Origin: Thermovirga lienii DSM 17291
GTDB lineage: Bacteria > Synergistota > Synergistia > Synergistales > Thermovirgaceae
Length of the DNA stretch: 64,000 bases
Direction of reading: 5' to 3'
Assembly (NCBI GenBank): GCA_000233775.1
Contig: CP003096.1
Location: forward strand, 1,824,501 to 1,888,500
Shown here: positions 18,935 to 27,191 of the stretch, piece after piece
Layout of the letters: each line of letters starts with the position of its first letter
How positions within the stretch are numbered: position 1 is the first letter of the stretch
Translations under genes and position numbers: made by a program
Notes under the pieces: generated by a model
The model's database searches: none
Told to the model about the DNA's origin: nothing
The model's input: the letters and a program-made list of their open reading frames with translations, nothing else

Positions 18935-20324
18935 AGGGACAACAAAGCAAAAACCAAAGTATAAGCCCCCCTTAAAGAATTCAGATTCCACCCTGATACT
19001 CGGATTCTTTTCCCTATGTCTATGGCTTTTTATCTTAACCCGGAGCAGACCGTTCTTCGCAGTCTACAGGCTCATGAATTTAGCCTCCGATACAGGGGAC
19101 GGAGGATACCTTTTTGCTGCTGCTGGCCTCCTTGTGCTCTTCAACACACTAAGAGCCGTTTTCCTATACCTTGGGTGGTTTTTTGTAGGGGATGGCTTGG
19201 CAGAGCTGACCAAGAAAAAGAGCCTGGCCACCATCGTACCCACCGTCGCCATCCCCCTCTCATACCAGATTCTAGCCCTGCTGGAGGCATATGCTAAACC
19301 CCACTTCGGAGTACCCGCGATCATGGGAGTTTTGACCGTCATATTGGTTAGATTCCTGACTAAGGACGTGCCGGGAAGACTGAATTCTGCACTGGCCATC
19401 TCCATAATGCTATTCTCCTTTCAGTGGCTGGACATAGTTCCGGCCCTGACGGAATACGGCTTTGGCTGGGGTGAAATATCCATGGCCGTCAAAGAACTTG
19501 CTGTCCTAATGGACAGAAAGAACCTTCTGGACCTTTTGGGAATAATAGCTTTCCTTACGGTCCTATCAAGCGGACTTATAACTTCGGAACTATTGGTCCT
19601 TTCTACCTTGCAGATCAAGAGCATGCAGAAGATCCGCGAACAAGAACGACACCTTGCCCACCTTAGAGAGGAACACTTAAGGACTCGAAGCTCCAGGGAG
19701 ATTCAAAACCTGGTACACGACCTCAAACGCCCCCTGACGACCATTGTGGGTCTCCTGGACGTTCTGGGAAGCAGCCCAAACTTCCCGCAAAACCACAAAA
19801 AACACCTTGATGTGGCCAAGGATGCCGCATTAGGGATGAACCAGATGATCTCTGAGATACTTTCCTCATCTTCCAGGAGGATAACCACCATAGAGGAAAT
19901 AATTTCTTATGTGATGGCTCAAGTAAGCCCTCTAGATTTCCACAAACATGTCAAGGTGATTCTTGGCGAAAATTGCAGAGAGAAAAGGGTGGAAATGAAC
20001 GTGGTGCGCTTCTCAAGGGCCCTAGTAAACCTGCTTGATAACGCCTCAAGGGCAGCCAAAAGCATCGAGCGAAAACCCCAAATTTTACTGGAAGCCCGCT
20101 GCGACAAAGTTTCAGTTACATTTATAATAAAGGACAACGGGCCAGGTTTTGATCAGGTCATAACTCCCGACTCAGGGTCCACCTGGAACTCCACTGGACT
20201 TGGCCTTGCGTTCACAAAAGAGGTAGTGCTCGAGCACGGAGGGAATATCTCCATGACCAATGCCCCCACTGGAGGGGGGATAGTAACGATCCATCTACCT
20301 TTGAAAAAGGAGGAGAGCCATTGA
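18921..20324 (+). CDS. Membrane sensor histidine kinase
   Basis: This protein of about 467 aa has a polytopic membrane sensor region (about 30-230, five to six helices) and a coiled linker rich in E and R. The dimerisation domain has the phospho-accepting histidine in LVHDLKRPLTT. The ATPase domain has an N-box (LVNLLDNASRAAK), G1 (DNGPGF) and G2 (GLGLAF). The ATG at 18921 overlaps the end of pgsW by 14 bases, and AGGAGGAAGG precedes it. It ends in a TTGA overlap with the response regulator. The position implies sensing linked to the gamma-glutamyl cluster; the ligand is unknown. Confidence 0.9.
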   Translation: MQKDKGTTKQKPKYKPPLKNSDSTLILGFFSLCLWLFILTRSRPFFAVYRLMNLASDTGDGGYLFAAAGLLVLFNTLRAVFLYLGWFFVGDGLAELTKKKSLATIVPTVAIPLSYQILALLEAYAKPHFGVPAIMGVLTVILVRFLTKDVPGRLNSALAISIMLFSFQWLDIVPALTEYGFGWGEISMAVKELAVLMDRKNLLDLLGIIAFLTVLSSGLITSELLVLSTLQIKSMQKIREQERHLAHLREEHLRTRSSREIQNLVHDLKRPLTTIVGLLDVLGSSPNFPQNHKKHLDVAKDAALGMNQMISEILSSSSRRITTIEEIISYVMAQVSPLDFHKHVKVILGENCREKRVEMNVVRFSRALVNLLDNASRAAKSIERKPQILLEARCDKVSVTFIIKDNGPGFDQVITPDSGSTWNSTGLGLAFTKEVVLEHGGNISMTNAPTGGGIVTIHLPLKKEESH

Positions 20325-20944
20325 CCATAAGCATCGGAGCTATTGACGACGATATATCCATACTCTACACACTAGAGGCCATGGCGCAGAGTGCTGGTTG
20401 GAACATAAAAACCTCAACGGACTGGCGCCAAGCTATAACTTGGACGCAACGCAAAGAAGTGGACCTGCTACTAGTGGATTATCACATGCCCGAGATTAGC
20501 GGGTTGGATTTGATTGAAAAAATTAGGAGCATATCCAAAAACATTGTGATATTGGTTCTCACCATAGAGGAATCTCCTACACTTGCACAGAAACTGCTCT
20601 CCTTAGGCGCTGATGACTTCATATCCAAACCCATACGGCTTGCAGACTTCACCTCGAGGATCGCTCTGCACTACAGGCTAGCAAGCTACCGAAGACTCCC
20701 AGGAATAGAGGAACCTCACAAGGGTATAAGCCAGGACACTATGAGGCTCGTCATTGCCGAATTGGAGGCCATAAGCCCGGACAAGGCAACGGCCCACGAT
20801 ATATCAAAACGCATAGGAGTCTCCTACCAGACGGCTCACAGATACTTGGAATACTTGGCAGGAGCAGGAATAGCCAATAAAGAACCCCTCTACCAGGACG
20901 GTAAGCCAGGAAGGCCCAAATACCTATACTACATACCTAGGTAG
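20321..20944 (+). CDS. Response regulator, CitB/DcuR-like
   Basis: This 207-aa regulator has a receiver domain with an acidic pocket (D9, D10), a phosphorylation site D53 in LLVDYHMPEISG, a switch T81 and K103. The C-terminal domain is a winged helix of the CitB/DcuR type rather than OmpR or NarL, with SKRIGVSYQTAHRYLEYL as recognition region and GRPKYLYYI at the end. The start is TTG, overlapping the kinase stop in TTGA and preceded by GGAGAG. CitB/DcuR-type pairs usually control uptake of carboxylates, which suits regulation of the adjacent TRAP-type permease and ggt/pgs genes. Confidence 0.87.
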   Translation: MTISIGAIDDDISILYTLEAMAQSAGWNIKTSTDWRQAITWTQRKEVDLLLVDYHMPEISGLDLIEKIRSISKNIVILVLTIEESPTLAQKLLSLGADDFISKPIRLADFTSRIALHYRLASYRRLPGIEEPHKGISQDTMRLVIAELEAISPDKATAHDISKRIGVSYQTAHRYLEYLAGAGIANKEPLYQDGKPGRPKYLYYIPR

Positions 20945-20986
20945 TTTTCTTTCCCTTTTGATAGCTTCCCTGAGGCACCTTTCAAG

Positions 20987-21016
20987 TTGAGCTTTAACGT
21001 GGCGATGTGGTAAAAT
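20987..21016 (+). promoter_or_regulatory. candidate sigma-70-type promoter for the msrA operon
   Basis: TTGAGC and TAAAAT separated by 18 bases, ending 32 bases before the first gene of the three-gene msrA unit. Both boxes are close to consensus. No operator is apparent. Confidence 0.5.
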
Positions 21017-21047
21017 AATGTTCGAAAAGAATAGGGAGGTGTAAGTC

Positions 21048-21224
21048 ATGGAACTCAAGCTTACACAAGAAGAAAGGGAACTGCTCAGGGAGCTTTTGTC
21101 CTTCACCCTATCGGAACTCAGGATGGAGATAGCTGATACTGACAGCTCAACTTACAGGGAGAAACTCAAGGAACGTAAGGACATACTGAAGGGCCTCATG
21201 GAGAAGTTGGATAAAGAGGAATGA
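21048..21224 (+). CDS. 58-aa charged helical protein, unknown function
   Basis: A short gene upstream of the seleno-MsrA, with AGGGAGG 9 bases before its ATG and 6 bases between its stop and the next start. The product (MELKLTQEERELLRELL start) is highly charged and predicted to be two amphipathic helices separated by DTDSSTYR. There are no cysteines or membrane segments. Small proteins of this look are common as unannotated frames; I do not recognise a family. Confidence 0.6.
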   Translation: MELKLTQEERELLRELLSFTLSELRMEIADTDSSTYREKLKERKDILKGLMEKLDKEE

Positions 21225-21230
21225 GCCTGA

Positions 21231-21935
21231 ATGAAAAGATCATGGCTGATTGCGGTTGTTGTAGTGATAATGAGTTTTTCTTTGTTGGTTCAAGGGGGAG
21301 AGAGTGTTGTGAAAAAGCCGAAGCTGGACACTATACCTCACGCAAAGGTTGAAACGGCGACCTTCGCGATGGGTTGATTTTGGGGGCCTGACGCCCTGTA
21401 CGGGAGTCTTGATGGGGTCATATCCACTCAAGTAGGTTACGCCGGAGGCAGCACACAAGACCCTACTTATCACAATATTGGAGACCATTCGGAGACTGTG
21501 AAAGTCACCTTCGATCCCGAAGTAATAACTTATGAAGAGCTTCTGGAAAAATTTTTCCAGAATCACGATCCCTTTGAAGCTTCATTTTCTAGGCAGTACC
21601 GCTCCGTGATTTTCTACCATGACGATTCCCAAAGGGCTAAGGCCCTCGAATACATAGAGGCCCTGGAATGGAAGACGAAAAGAAAGGTCATGGTTTCGGT
21701 GGAAGAAGCAGGGGCTTTTTATCCAGCGGAGAACTACCACCAAAAATATTACCTCCAGATGCACAAGGACATCCTGGCGCAATTTCGTAAGATCTATCCT
21801 TCCTTTCAGGACATTGTGGCATCCACGGCAGCAGCGCGAGTGAACGGGTATCTTGGAGGCTTTGGCCTAAAGAAACCCCACATGTCCGACGATGAGCTGA
21901 AAGAGTTGATCCGGGAAACTATGAAAGGAGATTAA
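21231..21935 (+). CDS. msrA: Exported selenocysteine-containing peptide methionine sulfoxide reductase MsrA
   Basis: MsrA reduces methionine-S-sulfoxide in proteins. Reading from the ATG at 21231, the frame crosses an in-frame TGA at 21375-21377 (codon 49) and continues as normal MsrA to a TAA at 21935, 234 residues in all. The TGA stands exactly where MsrA has its catalytic cysteine: the usual GCFWGP motif is G-U-FWGP here. It is followed by DGVISTQVGYAGG and PAENYHQKYY, both MsrA signatures. An N-terminal hydrophobic signal (WLIAVVVVIMSFSLLV) suggests export. Gene finders would start it at 21498 and lose the active site. The reading is supported by family alignment and a downstream hairpin. 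Confidence 0.88.
21390..21408 (+). other. candidate bacterial SECIS hairpin in msrA
   Basis: GAC-G-CCC-TGTAC-GGG-A-GTC forms two 3-bp helices separated by a G-A mismatch. The TGTAC apical loop begins 20 bases after the UGA, within the distance SelB-dependent bacterial SECIS elements need. The stem is weak, so this is the least certain part of the MsrA case. Confidence 0.45.
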
Positions 21936-21938
21936 CTC

Positions 21939-22394
21939 GTGTCCTTTGGACTGCTGCGCACAAAATTTCCAACTAAGGGTCTTTCTGTATTTATCCTGAT
22001 GCTAGCGATAGCAACAATTGCCCCTTTCGCAGCAGCAGAAATACCCTCCAAATGGGAGGGCAATTACATTATAGCTGCAGAAGGAAGGGGTATAAAATGG
22101 TTGTACGATCCATCAAAAATAGAGAAGTTATCCTATGATACAAAAGAAGGTTCCGTAATAAGGGCCGTCATTAAGATAGAAGCCCTTCATCCCTTCGTAA
22201 CTGAATTTCAGGAGCTGGAGATAGACCCTAGAAACCGCATATTTCGACTCGTAACTGCCGAAGCCTACGACGAAGCAGAAAATCTGGTTGACCTTTGAAT
22301 AATTCCGCAAAAGGCCGCCGTGTGGCGACCCATAGATCCTAACAAACTTGAAGGACAAACAATAGAGACGATACTAAAAGCCATAGAGAAGTGA
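21939..22394 (+). CDS. Exported small protein with in-frame TGA (possible selenoprotein or nonsense-truncated gene)
   Basis: A GTG start with AAGGAG upstream opens a protein with a signal peptide (LSVFILMLAIATIAPFAAA) and a mature domain beginning IPSKWEGNYIIAAEGRG. A TGA at 22296-22298 (codon 120) would end it at 119 aa. The same frame continues for 31 more codons, with VWRPIDPNKLEG and a helical tail, to TGA at 22394. This resembles the C-terminus of surface-adhesin-E-like small exported proteins, so the continuation looks genuine. Either the TGA is decoded as selenocysteine, or it is a recent nonsense mutation of a Trp or Arg codon. There is no Cys nearby to form a redox pair. Confidence 0.55.
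22313..22330 (+). other. hairpin 15 bases after the in-frame TGA of the exported protein
   Basis: GGCCGCC-GTGT-GGCGACC forms six base pairs with one C-A mismatch. The loop begins 22 bases after the TGA. Spacing and a G at the first loop position fit a bacterial SECIS. It may also be chance. Confidence 0.35.
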
Positions 22395-22502
22395 GGAAAA
22401 CACGCGCACTAATGTCAATTTATATCGTGTATTTTCCTTGTGAGCTTTTTTAAACTATCCTGGAATCTTTCCTTCCTTTATCATGACCTCCTTCACCTTC
22501 GC

Positions 22503-22760
22503 CTAGATGCCCTCTCTCTTGTAAAGTTCTCTGAGTTCCTCCAGGCTAGGGAAAGATATGGCACCACTTGGGCAAAGGTTAGCGCAGGTATTACACCCCA
22601 CCTGACAGTCATAAAAACTTGCTACAGAAGGTTTACCATCAACCCATTGGAACACCTTTTTGCCGCAGTTCATACACATACCGCATCCAATGCACTTCTC
22701 CCTGTCCACCGTCGGCCCCCAATTGACCTTTTCTCTCGGATAACCTGCTAACCACGGCAC
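22503..22760 (-). CDS. Two-cluster 4Fe-4S ferredoxin-like protein
   Basis: This 85-aa iron-sulfur protein has two cysteine groups, CIGCGMCMNC and CQVGCNTCANLCP. They imply two 4Fe-4S clusters with slightly irregular first-cluster spacing. It is a cytoplasmic electron carrier. It follows the universal stress gene (22799-23671) on the same strand, downstream of the arsenic operon. Its redox partner is unknown; ferredoxin-reducing enzymes are plentiful in this window. Confidence 0.8.
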   Translation of the reverse strand: MPWLAGYPREKVNWGPTVDREKCIGCGMCMNCGKKVFQWVDGKPSVASFYDCQVGCNTCANLCPSGAISFPSLEELRELYKREGI

Positions 22761-22798
22761 AATAATGTCCCCCTTCTTGATTGATGAAAGGTATTCAG

Positions 22799-23671
22799 CT
22801 AAAAAGGCATCTCCCAGGATCTCCCCAAGGGTACGACCAGGACATTTGCCGGCGCCCTATGGCTGACCCTGAAGGCACAACTACCCACCCTGAACATTTC
22901 CGACCTTCCCACCCCCTGGGCTCCAACTATGATCAGCGTTGGTTTCTTCTCCTCAGCCTCGGAGATGAACTCGTCTACCACCCTTCCCGTCCTCATTGAA
23001 ACTTCTACATCTTTAACCCCTTTATTCCTTAAGGCCTCTGCCATCTCCTCAAGGCGGCTGAGCTCCAACTCTATGATCTCTTGTATCCTTCCTTTTGCCA
23101 CCACCTTCTCCAGAAGCTCTATATTGCTTCTTTCGTGAACATGCAAGATGGTGACCCGTTTCAACGCTCCTTCCACCTCTTGAACCAAACCTTCCAACAG
23201 TCTAAAGGCATTATATGAATGATCGGAGAAATCTATGCCTATCATCACGTGCTCCAGAGGTTCCTCGAAGCTTCCATCTTCTTTGGATTTGCACAGGAAC
23301 ATGGGCACAGGGCATTCCTCCAGTACCCTGTAAGCCGTCTCACCTAAAAACTTTGTCTGAAACTCCCTTTCCCCTCTTGACATGATCAGAAGAGAAGCCT
23401 TAAATTCATTCACCTTTTCCACTATTGTGTAGAAAGGAATTCCTTTTTCCACACAAACACCCACGTTAAAACCTCTATCCTGCAGCTCTTTCACCTGGCT
23501 TTTTAGCTTTTCCTCATTTTCTCTGTCCAGAGAGGATACACCCTTTCGTTCATCCAAAACATGGAGCAAAAGGACCTCTCCCACCTTTTTAGGAGGGAAT
23601 TTGCCCAGAGCCTTTACCTCGCAGAAGCTTCTCTCCTTTAGGTCCGTGGCCAATAGCACCTTCTTCAGCAT
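22799..23671 (-). CDS. Tandem-domain universal stress protein
   Basis: This protein of about 290 aa consists of two UspA domains (about 1-140 and 150-285). The ATP-binding signature is visible in the second (GAQGVGRSEMFRVGSCAFRVSHRAP). In the first the equivalent SRGEREFQTKFLGETAYRVLEECPVP is partly degenerate. I use the ATG at 23671 (MLKKVLLATDL), preceded by GGAAGGG, rather than a frame 18 codons longer. It is separated from the next Usp gene by a terminator, so it is probably a separate unit with the ferredoxin gene. Confidence 0.85.
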   Translation of the reverse strand: MLKKVLLATDLKERSFCEVKALGKFPPKKVGEVLLLHVLDERKGVSSLDRENEEKLKSQVKELQDRGFNVGVCVEKGIPFYTIVEKVNEFKASLLIMSRGEREFQTKFLGETAYRVLEECPVPMFLCKSKEDGSFEEPLEHVMIGIDFSDHSYNAFRLLEGLVQEVEGALKRVTILHVHERSNIELLEKVVAKGRIQEIIELELSRLEEMAEALRNKGVKDVEVSMRTGRVVDEFISEAEEKKPTLIIVGAQGVGRSEMFRVGSCAFRVSHRAPANVLVVPLGRSWEMPF

Positions 23672-23742
23672 CGCCGATCCCTTCCTTCGCAGAAAGATTA
23701 GCTGTTTCTGTGAAGATTTTACCACGTTTTAGCGTTACATAA

Positions 23743-23780
23743 AACACGGGACCGCTATTTAAGGGGCCCCGTGTTGGTTA
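23743..23780 (-). terminator. terminator of the arsenic operon
   Basis: On the reverse strand AACACGGG and CCCGTGTT pair around a 17-base loop and are followed by a TTATG stretch. It lies 24 bases downstream of the last gene of the arsenic operon. Confidence 0.55.
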
Positions 23781-23803
23781 ACTTTCCGAAAGAGCTTTTT
23801 TGC

Positions 23804-24667
23804 TCAGCGAATTACGAAAACAGAACAAGGTGCTTTGTGTATGATGGTCTCTGTAACGCTGCCAAGCATCATCTCCAGCAGCCTGCTTTTACCCTTGGCT
23901 CCCATGACCAATAGGGAGGGTTTCTTTTCCTCGGCGTATTTAAGTATGCCCGCTACAGGGTGGTCCTCTACTATGTGAGCTTCCACAAAGCTAAAACCCT
24001 TTTCCGCCAGGTTTTGGCGTATTTGTTCTATTTGTCTTTTTTCTTCCTCACTTATTTCCTGGATCTTTTCTGTGCTCATGTACTCCATGGCTCTCGTGTC
24101 GTGGACGTGCAGAATGTCCAATGTAGCACCAGGAATGTCTCCCATCTTCTCCAGGTACGAAAGCGCCTTTCCTGCTCCCTCGGAAAGGTCTGTAACGTAA
24201 AGGATTCTCTCAAATACGCTGTTACATGTAAGGGAGTAGGAGGCTTCCTCCTTTCCTTCACAAGGATAATTCCTCAAAAGCAAGACCGGCTGCCTGGCGT
24301 GATGGAGCACGTTTTCGGCTACACTGCCCAAAAACAGCCTCTTAAACAAATTGGAGCCCCTTGAACCCAACATAACAAGAGAGTAATCTTCTTCCTCCAA
24401 CCTGCGAAGGATTTCCTCTGTGGGATTTCCCTCCTCCAAATAGGTTTCCACCTTTGCGACACCGGCCTCCACAAGGCGCTTTTTCCACTTAGTTAGTGTC
24501 TCTTTGGCGAACTCCACAATCTTAGGATCGCCGTACGTATCGTGGAGGTCCACTACGTGCATCAGGTCAACCTGCTCTACTCCTGCTTTTACCATGTCCG
24601 AAATGCAGGAAAGGTAATTTTCCATTTTATGAGTCAAAACCACTGGAAAAAGAACTTTTCTGAACAT
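23804..24667 (-). CDS. Tandem-domain universal stress protein of the arsenic operon
   Basis: This 287-aa protein has two UspA domains with nucleotide-binding signatures (GSRGSNLFKRLFLGSVAENV in the first; GAKGKSRLLEMMLGSVTETI in the second) and starts MFRKVLFPVV. It begins 3 bases after the acr3 stop, so it is part of the arsenic operon. Usp proteins bind ATP and aid stress survival. A specific link to arsenite is inferred only from position. Confidence 0.88.
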   Translation of the reverse strand: MFRKVLFPVVLTHKMENYLSCISDMVKAGVEQVDLMHVVDLHDTYGDPKIVEFAKETLTKWKKRLVEAGVAKVETYLEEGNPTEEILRRLEEEDYSLVMLGSRGSNLFKRLFLGSVAENVLHHARQPVLLLRNYPCEGKEEASYSLTCNSVFERILYVTDLSEGAGKALSYLEKMGDIPGATLDILHVHDTRAMEYMSTEKIQEISEEEKRQIEQIRQNLAEKGFSFVEAHIVEDHPVAGILKYAEEKKPSLLVMGAKGKSRLLEMMLGSVTETIIHKAPCSVFVIR

Positions 24668-24670
24668 TAT

Positions 24671-25744
24671 CTACACCTCCTTGAACCAGTTTCTGGTCTT
24701 GAGGCAGAAGCGCACCAGCATGAGCATCACTGGAACCTCTATCAAAACTCCTACGACCGTTGCCAGGGCTGCTCCAGAAGAAAGACCGAACAACATGGTC
24801 GCTGTGGCAATGGCAACCTCGAAATGATTGGATGCTCCTATCATCGCAGCTGGCGCTGCATCCTCGTAACGGAGCTTCAAGAGCTTAGCCAGGAAGTACC
24901 CCAGGGCAAAGATCAACGTAGTCTGAACGAAAAGCGGTATGGCTATCCAAAGAACGGTCAAGGGATTTTGCACTATGATATCTCCCTTGAAGGAAAAGAG
25001 AAGAACCAACGTCACCAGCAGGGCTGTTATGCTCACGGGCGTCAGGTAGTGGAGGAAGTTGGACTCGAACCAGCCGTATCCTTTGTGTTTTATGATCCAC
25101 TTCCTGGAAAAGTACCCTGCTACCAAAGGCAAGGCCACGTAAATAGCCACGGAGAGCAAGATGGTTTGCCAAGGAATGGGCATGGCATTTACACCCAAAA
25201 GGAACCCTCCAAGGGGGCCATACAAAAAGAGCATCGTCAAAGAATTTATGGCCACCATTACAAGGGTAAGGCCGTTATTACCTTCCGCCAGATATCCCCA
25301 AACCAACACCATCGCCGTGCATGGAGCTATTCCGAGCAATATCGCTCCAGACACATAGCTTCTCCAAAGTTCCACTTCCTGTCCTGTCTTTATTATCTCA
25401 GTTCCAGGAAGGAAACCTTTGAACAGCACCCCTAGGAACAAATAAGCTATGAGATACATGGAAAAAGGCTTCACTGCCCAGTTGATGAAGAGGGTCAAAA
25501 GCACTGGTTTGGGAGTTTTACCAGCCCTAAGCACCTCAGCGAAATCTATCTTTACCATTATGGGATACATCATGAAGAACAAACAGATGGCTATGGGAAT
25601 GGAGACCTCATAGACCGACATGGAATCCAGCGCCCTAGCAACCCCTGGAGCAACCCTGCCAAGGATTATCCCCGCCACGATACACAAAGCAACCCATAGA
25701 GTAAGGTATCTCTCGAACAACGAAAGCTTTTTCGCACCTGCCAT
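24671..25744 (-). CDS. acr3: Arsenite efflux transporter Acr3
   Basis: This 357-aa membrane protein has ten predicted helices. It carries the conserved [18 protein letters not shown] segment, whose cysteine is essential for arsenite transport in this family, and [13 protein letters not shown] near the start. It exports As(III), or Sb(III) in some members, using the membrane potential. It lies in an operon after arsR, arsC and the small tandem-TGA gene. Length and motifs are normal. Confidence 0.93.
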   Translation of the reverse strand: MAGAKKLSLFERYLTLWVALCIVAGIILGRVAPGVARALDSMSVYEVSIPIAICLFFMMYPIMVKIDFAEVLRAGKTPKPVLLTLFINWAVKPFSMYLIAYLFLGVLFKGFLPGTEIIKTGQEVELWRSYVSGAILLGIAPCTAMVLVWGYLAEGNNGLTLVMVAINSLTMLFLYGPLGGFLLGVNAMPIPWQTILLSVAIYVALPLVAGYFSRKWIIKHKGYGWFESNFLHYLTPVSITALLVTLVLLFSFKGDIIVQNPLTVLWIAIPLFVQTTLIFALGYFLAKLLKLRYEDAAPAAMIGASNHFEVAIATATMLFGLSSGAALATVVGVLIEVPVMLMLVRFCLKTRNWFKEV

Positions 25745-25796
25745 GAATCATACCTCCATCACAAGTTCTTGGTTGTAGAAATTATCGAAAGGATCT

Positions 25797-26102
25797 TTAC
25801 TCGAACCACAGTCTCAACCTTCCGACGCCCTCCACGAAGAACAGGTAGGAACCATCGGGCATCTTTCCTGTCTCCTCGAAGAAGTCCATAGCCTCCTTGC
25901 TTATCCAGCAGGTTACTTCCTCGCCCTGCACTTCGTAGGGGGTAAAAGATTCGGTATTTTCCGGTTTTCCCAAAAGGCCCGCCGGGCCTCTATAGACCAT
26001 TCATCAGCCCGCTATGTTGGTTCTTACTACTATGCAGAAATGTCCGCCGTGTTCTTTTACCTGCTGAAGCCAAAATCTGGATATCATCCTGATAGTTCTC
26101 AC
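25797..26102 (-). CDS. Small tandem-selenocysteine (UU) protein in the arsenic operon
   Basis: From a GTG at 26102, with GAGGAGG 8 bases upstream, one frame runs 101 residues to TAA if two adjacent TGA codons (26006-26001, codons 33-34) are read as selenocysteine. The TGAs follow a hydrophobic strand FCIVVRTNIAG and are followed by LLGKPENTESFTPYEVQGEE and a C-terminal LFFVEGVGRLRLWFE. This layout, and its paralogue at 30551-30850 with U-C at the same place, resembles the small family I recall as CC/Se motif (seleno)protein. Standard gene callers see only the last 67 residues. It sits between arsC and acr3. A redox or metal(loid)-binding role is inferred. Confidence 0.8.
25973..25991 (-). other. 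candidate SECIS hairpin after the tandem TGA
   Basis: On the reverse strand AGAGGCCC-GGC-GGGCCTTT makes an 8-bp stem (one G-U pair) whose loop starts 18 bases after the second TGA. Distance, stem length and a G at the first loop position all fit bacterial SECIS rules. Confidence 0.75.
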
Positions 26103-26131
26103 CTGCCCCACCTCCTCTTTTAAGTTGCATC

Positions 26132-26563
26132 TCAATCCTCTTGCATAACGCTTTCGGGCAGGGTCTTCACGAAATCCCTTATTTCGTCCCTTACCCTCCT
26201 GAAGAAAGCCAAAACTTCCTCTTCGCTGCCCTCTGCCCTAGCAGGATCATCAAAGCCCCTGTGAACCACCCTGGTATCTCCTGGGAACACCGGACAGGTG
26301 TCTTTGGCATCGCCGCAGAGAGTTATGACCACGTCGAACTTCACGTCCAAAAGCTCCGTGACGTTTTTACTTCGCTGGTTGGAGATGTCCACTCCTGCCT
26401 CTTTCATGACTTTTATGGCAAGGGGGTTCACCGTGCTGGGAGCCGTACCAGCAGAGTAAGCCTCTATAACATCTCCCTTTAACGCTTTTGCCCACCCTTC
26501 AGCCATTTGACTTCTACAAGAGTTTCCGGTGCATAAAAAAAGAACCTTTGTTTTTTTGCTCAC
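26132..26563 (-). CDS. arsC: Arsenate reductase, thioredoxin-coupled ArsC type
   Basis: This 143-aa enzyme of the low-molecular-weight phosphatase fold has an anion loop and catalytic Cys in FLCTGNSCRSQMAEGW. The resolving cysteines lie in TLCGDAKDTCPVFPG (about 80-95). The pattern is that of thioredoxin-dependent ArsC, which reduces arsenate to arsenite for export by Acr3. It starts 7 bases after the arsR stop. A thioredoxin-like domain fused to the adjacent ArsR may be related to its reductant supply or to sensing; that link is inference. Confidence 0.92.
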   Translation of the reverse strand: MSKKTKVLFLCTGNSCRSQMAEGWAKALKGDVIEAYSAGTAPSTVNPLAIKVMKEAGVDISNQRSKNVTELLDVKFDVVITLCGDAKDTCPVFPGDTRVVHRGFDDPARAEGSEEEVLAFFRRVRDEIRDFVKTLPESVMQED

Positions 26564-26570
26564 TCCAGCT

Positions 26571-27176
26571 CTACCTCCTGACGATGTTTTTTTGATGCTC
26601 TTGGAGAAAATCCTTCAATGTTTTTACGATTTCATCCTCCGATGGAACCTTCCCTTCATAAAGAAGCTGTCCTTCTACTGCCAAACTAGGTGTTATAGCC
26701 GTACCGAAGGCCAATATCTCCTCAAGCTCCGACATTTTGATGATTTCAAAATCCACTCCCAAGGAAGAGGCCGCCTTTCTGGCCCTTTCTTCCATGGCAA
26801 GACAGTCTCTACAGTTGGCACCTAGGACTTGGATCTTCAGGACCTGACTCTTGGCCTCTTCTTGCGCTCCACAGTAAGCAGCATATTGTTGGGATATCTT
26901 CTTTTTGATCTCCTTATCAAGGCACGCCATGAAAGGGCCAAGACACTCCAAATCCAAGGAGTAGTAAACTTTAAGCCCCTCTTTATGATCTTTCACGATA
27001 CCGCTTTGCCTTAAAACACCAAGGTGCTTGCTCACGTTGGTCCTTGTGCAGCCAAACCAGCCTGCTATCTCCTGGACGCACCGAGGCTGGGCTGCAAGCT
27101 TCTCAACGATCGCAAGCCTTACTGGGTGGGACAGCGCCTTGAAAATTTCAGCTTTCTTCTCCAAAAGGGAACTCAC
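26571..27176 (-). CDS. arsR: ArsR-family repressor fused to a thioredoxin-like domain
   Basis: This protein of about 201 aa has an ArsR/SmtB winged helix at about 1-95, with recognition helix CTRTNVSKHLGVLRQSG. A small thioredoxin-fold domain follows (about 120-195), with a CxxC in LGANCRDCLAMEERA and the cis-proline segment AITPSLAVEGQ. I choose GTG at 27176, 9 bases after AAGGAG, over the longer TTG frame, whose start abuts the ribosome site. It is first in the arsenic operon and probably represses it at the palindrome just upstream. The redox domain could couple repression to thiol state. Confidence 0.88.
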   Translation of the reverse strand: MSSLLEKKAEIFKALSHPVRLAIVEKLAAQPRCVQEIAGWFGCTRTNVSKHLGVLRQSGIVKDHKEGLKVYYSLDLECLGPFMACLDKEIKKKISQQYAAYCGAQEEAKSQVLKIQVLGANCRDCLAMEERARKAASSLGVDFEIIKMSELEEILAFGTAITPSLAVEGQLLYEGKVPSEDEIVKTLKDFLQEHQKNIVRR

Positions 27177-27191
27177 AGATCTCAACTCCTT

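Noticed and set aside
21498-21935. MsrA starting at the ATG at 21498
   Set aside because: It would lack the active site and has no ribosome site; the frame upstream through the TGA is clearly MsrA.
22392-22440. Possible terminator after the exported protein (GGAAAACACG ... CGTGTATTTTCC)
   Set aside because: Pairing needs a two-base bulge and a 21-base loop; not convincing.
25797-26000. 67-residue protein starting at the ATG after the tandem TGA
   Set aside because: No ribosome site precedes that ATG, while the upstream GTG has an ideal one in the same frame. The hairpin and paralogue support the longer selenoprotein.
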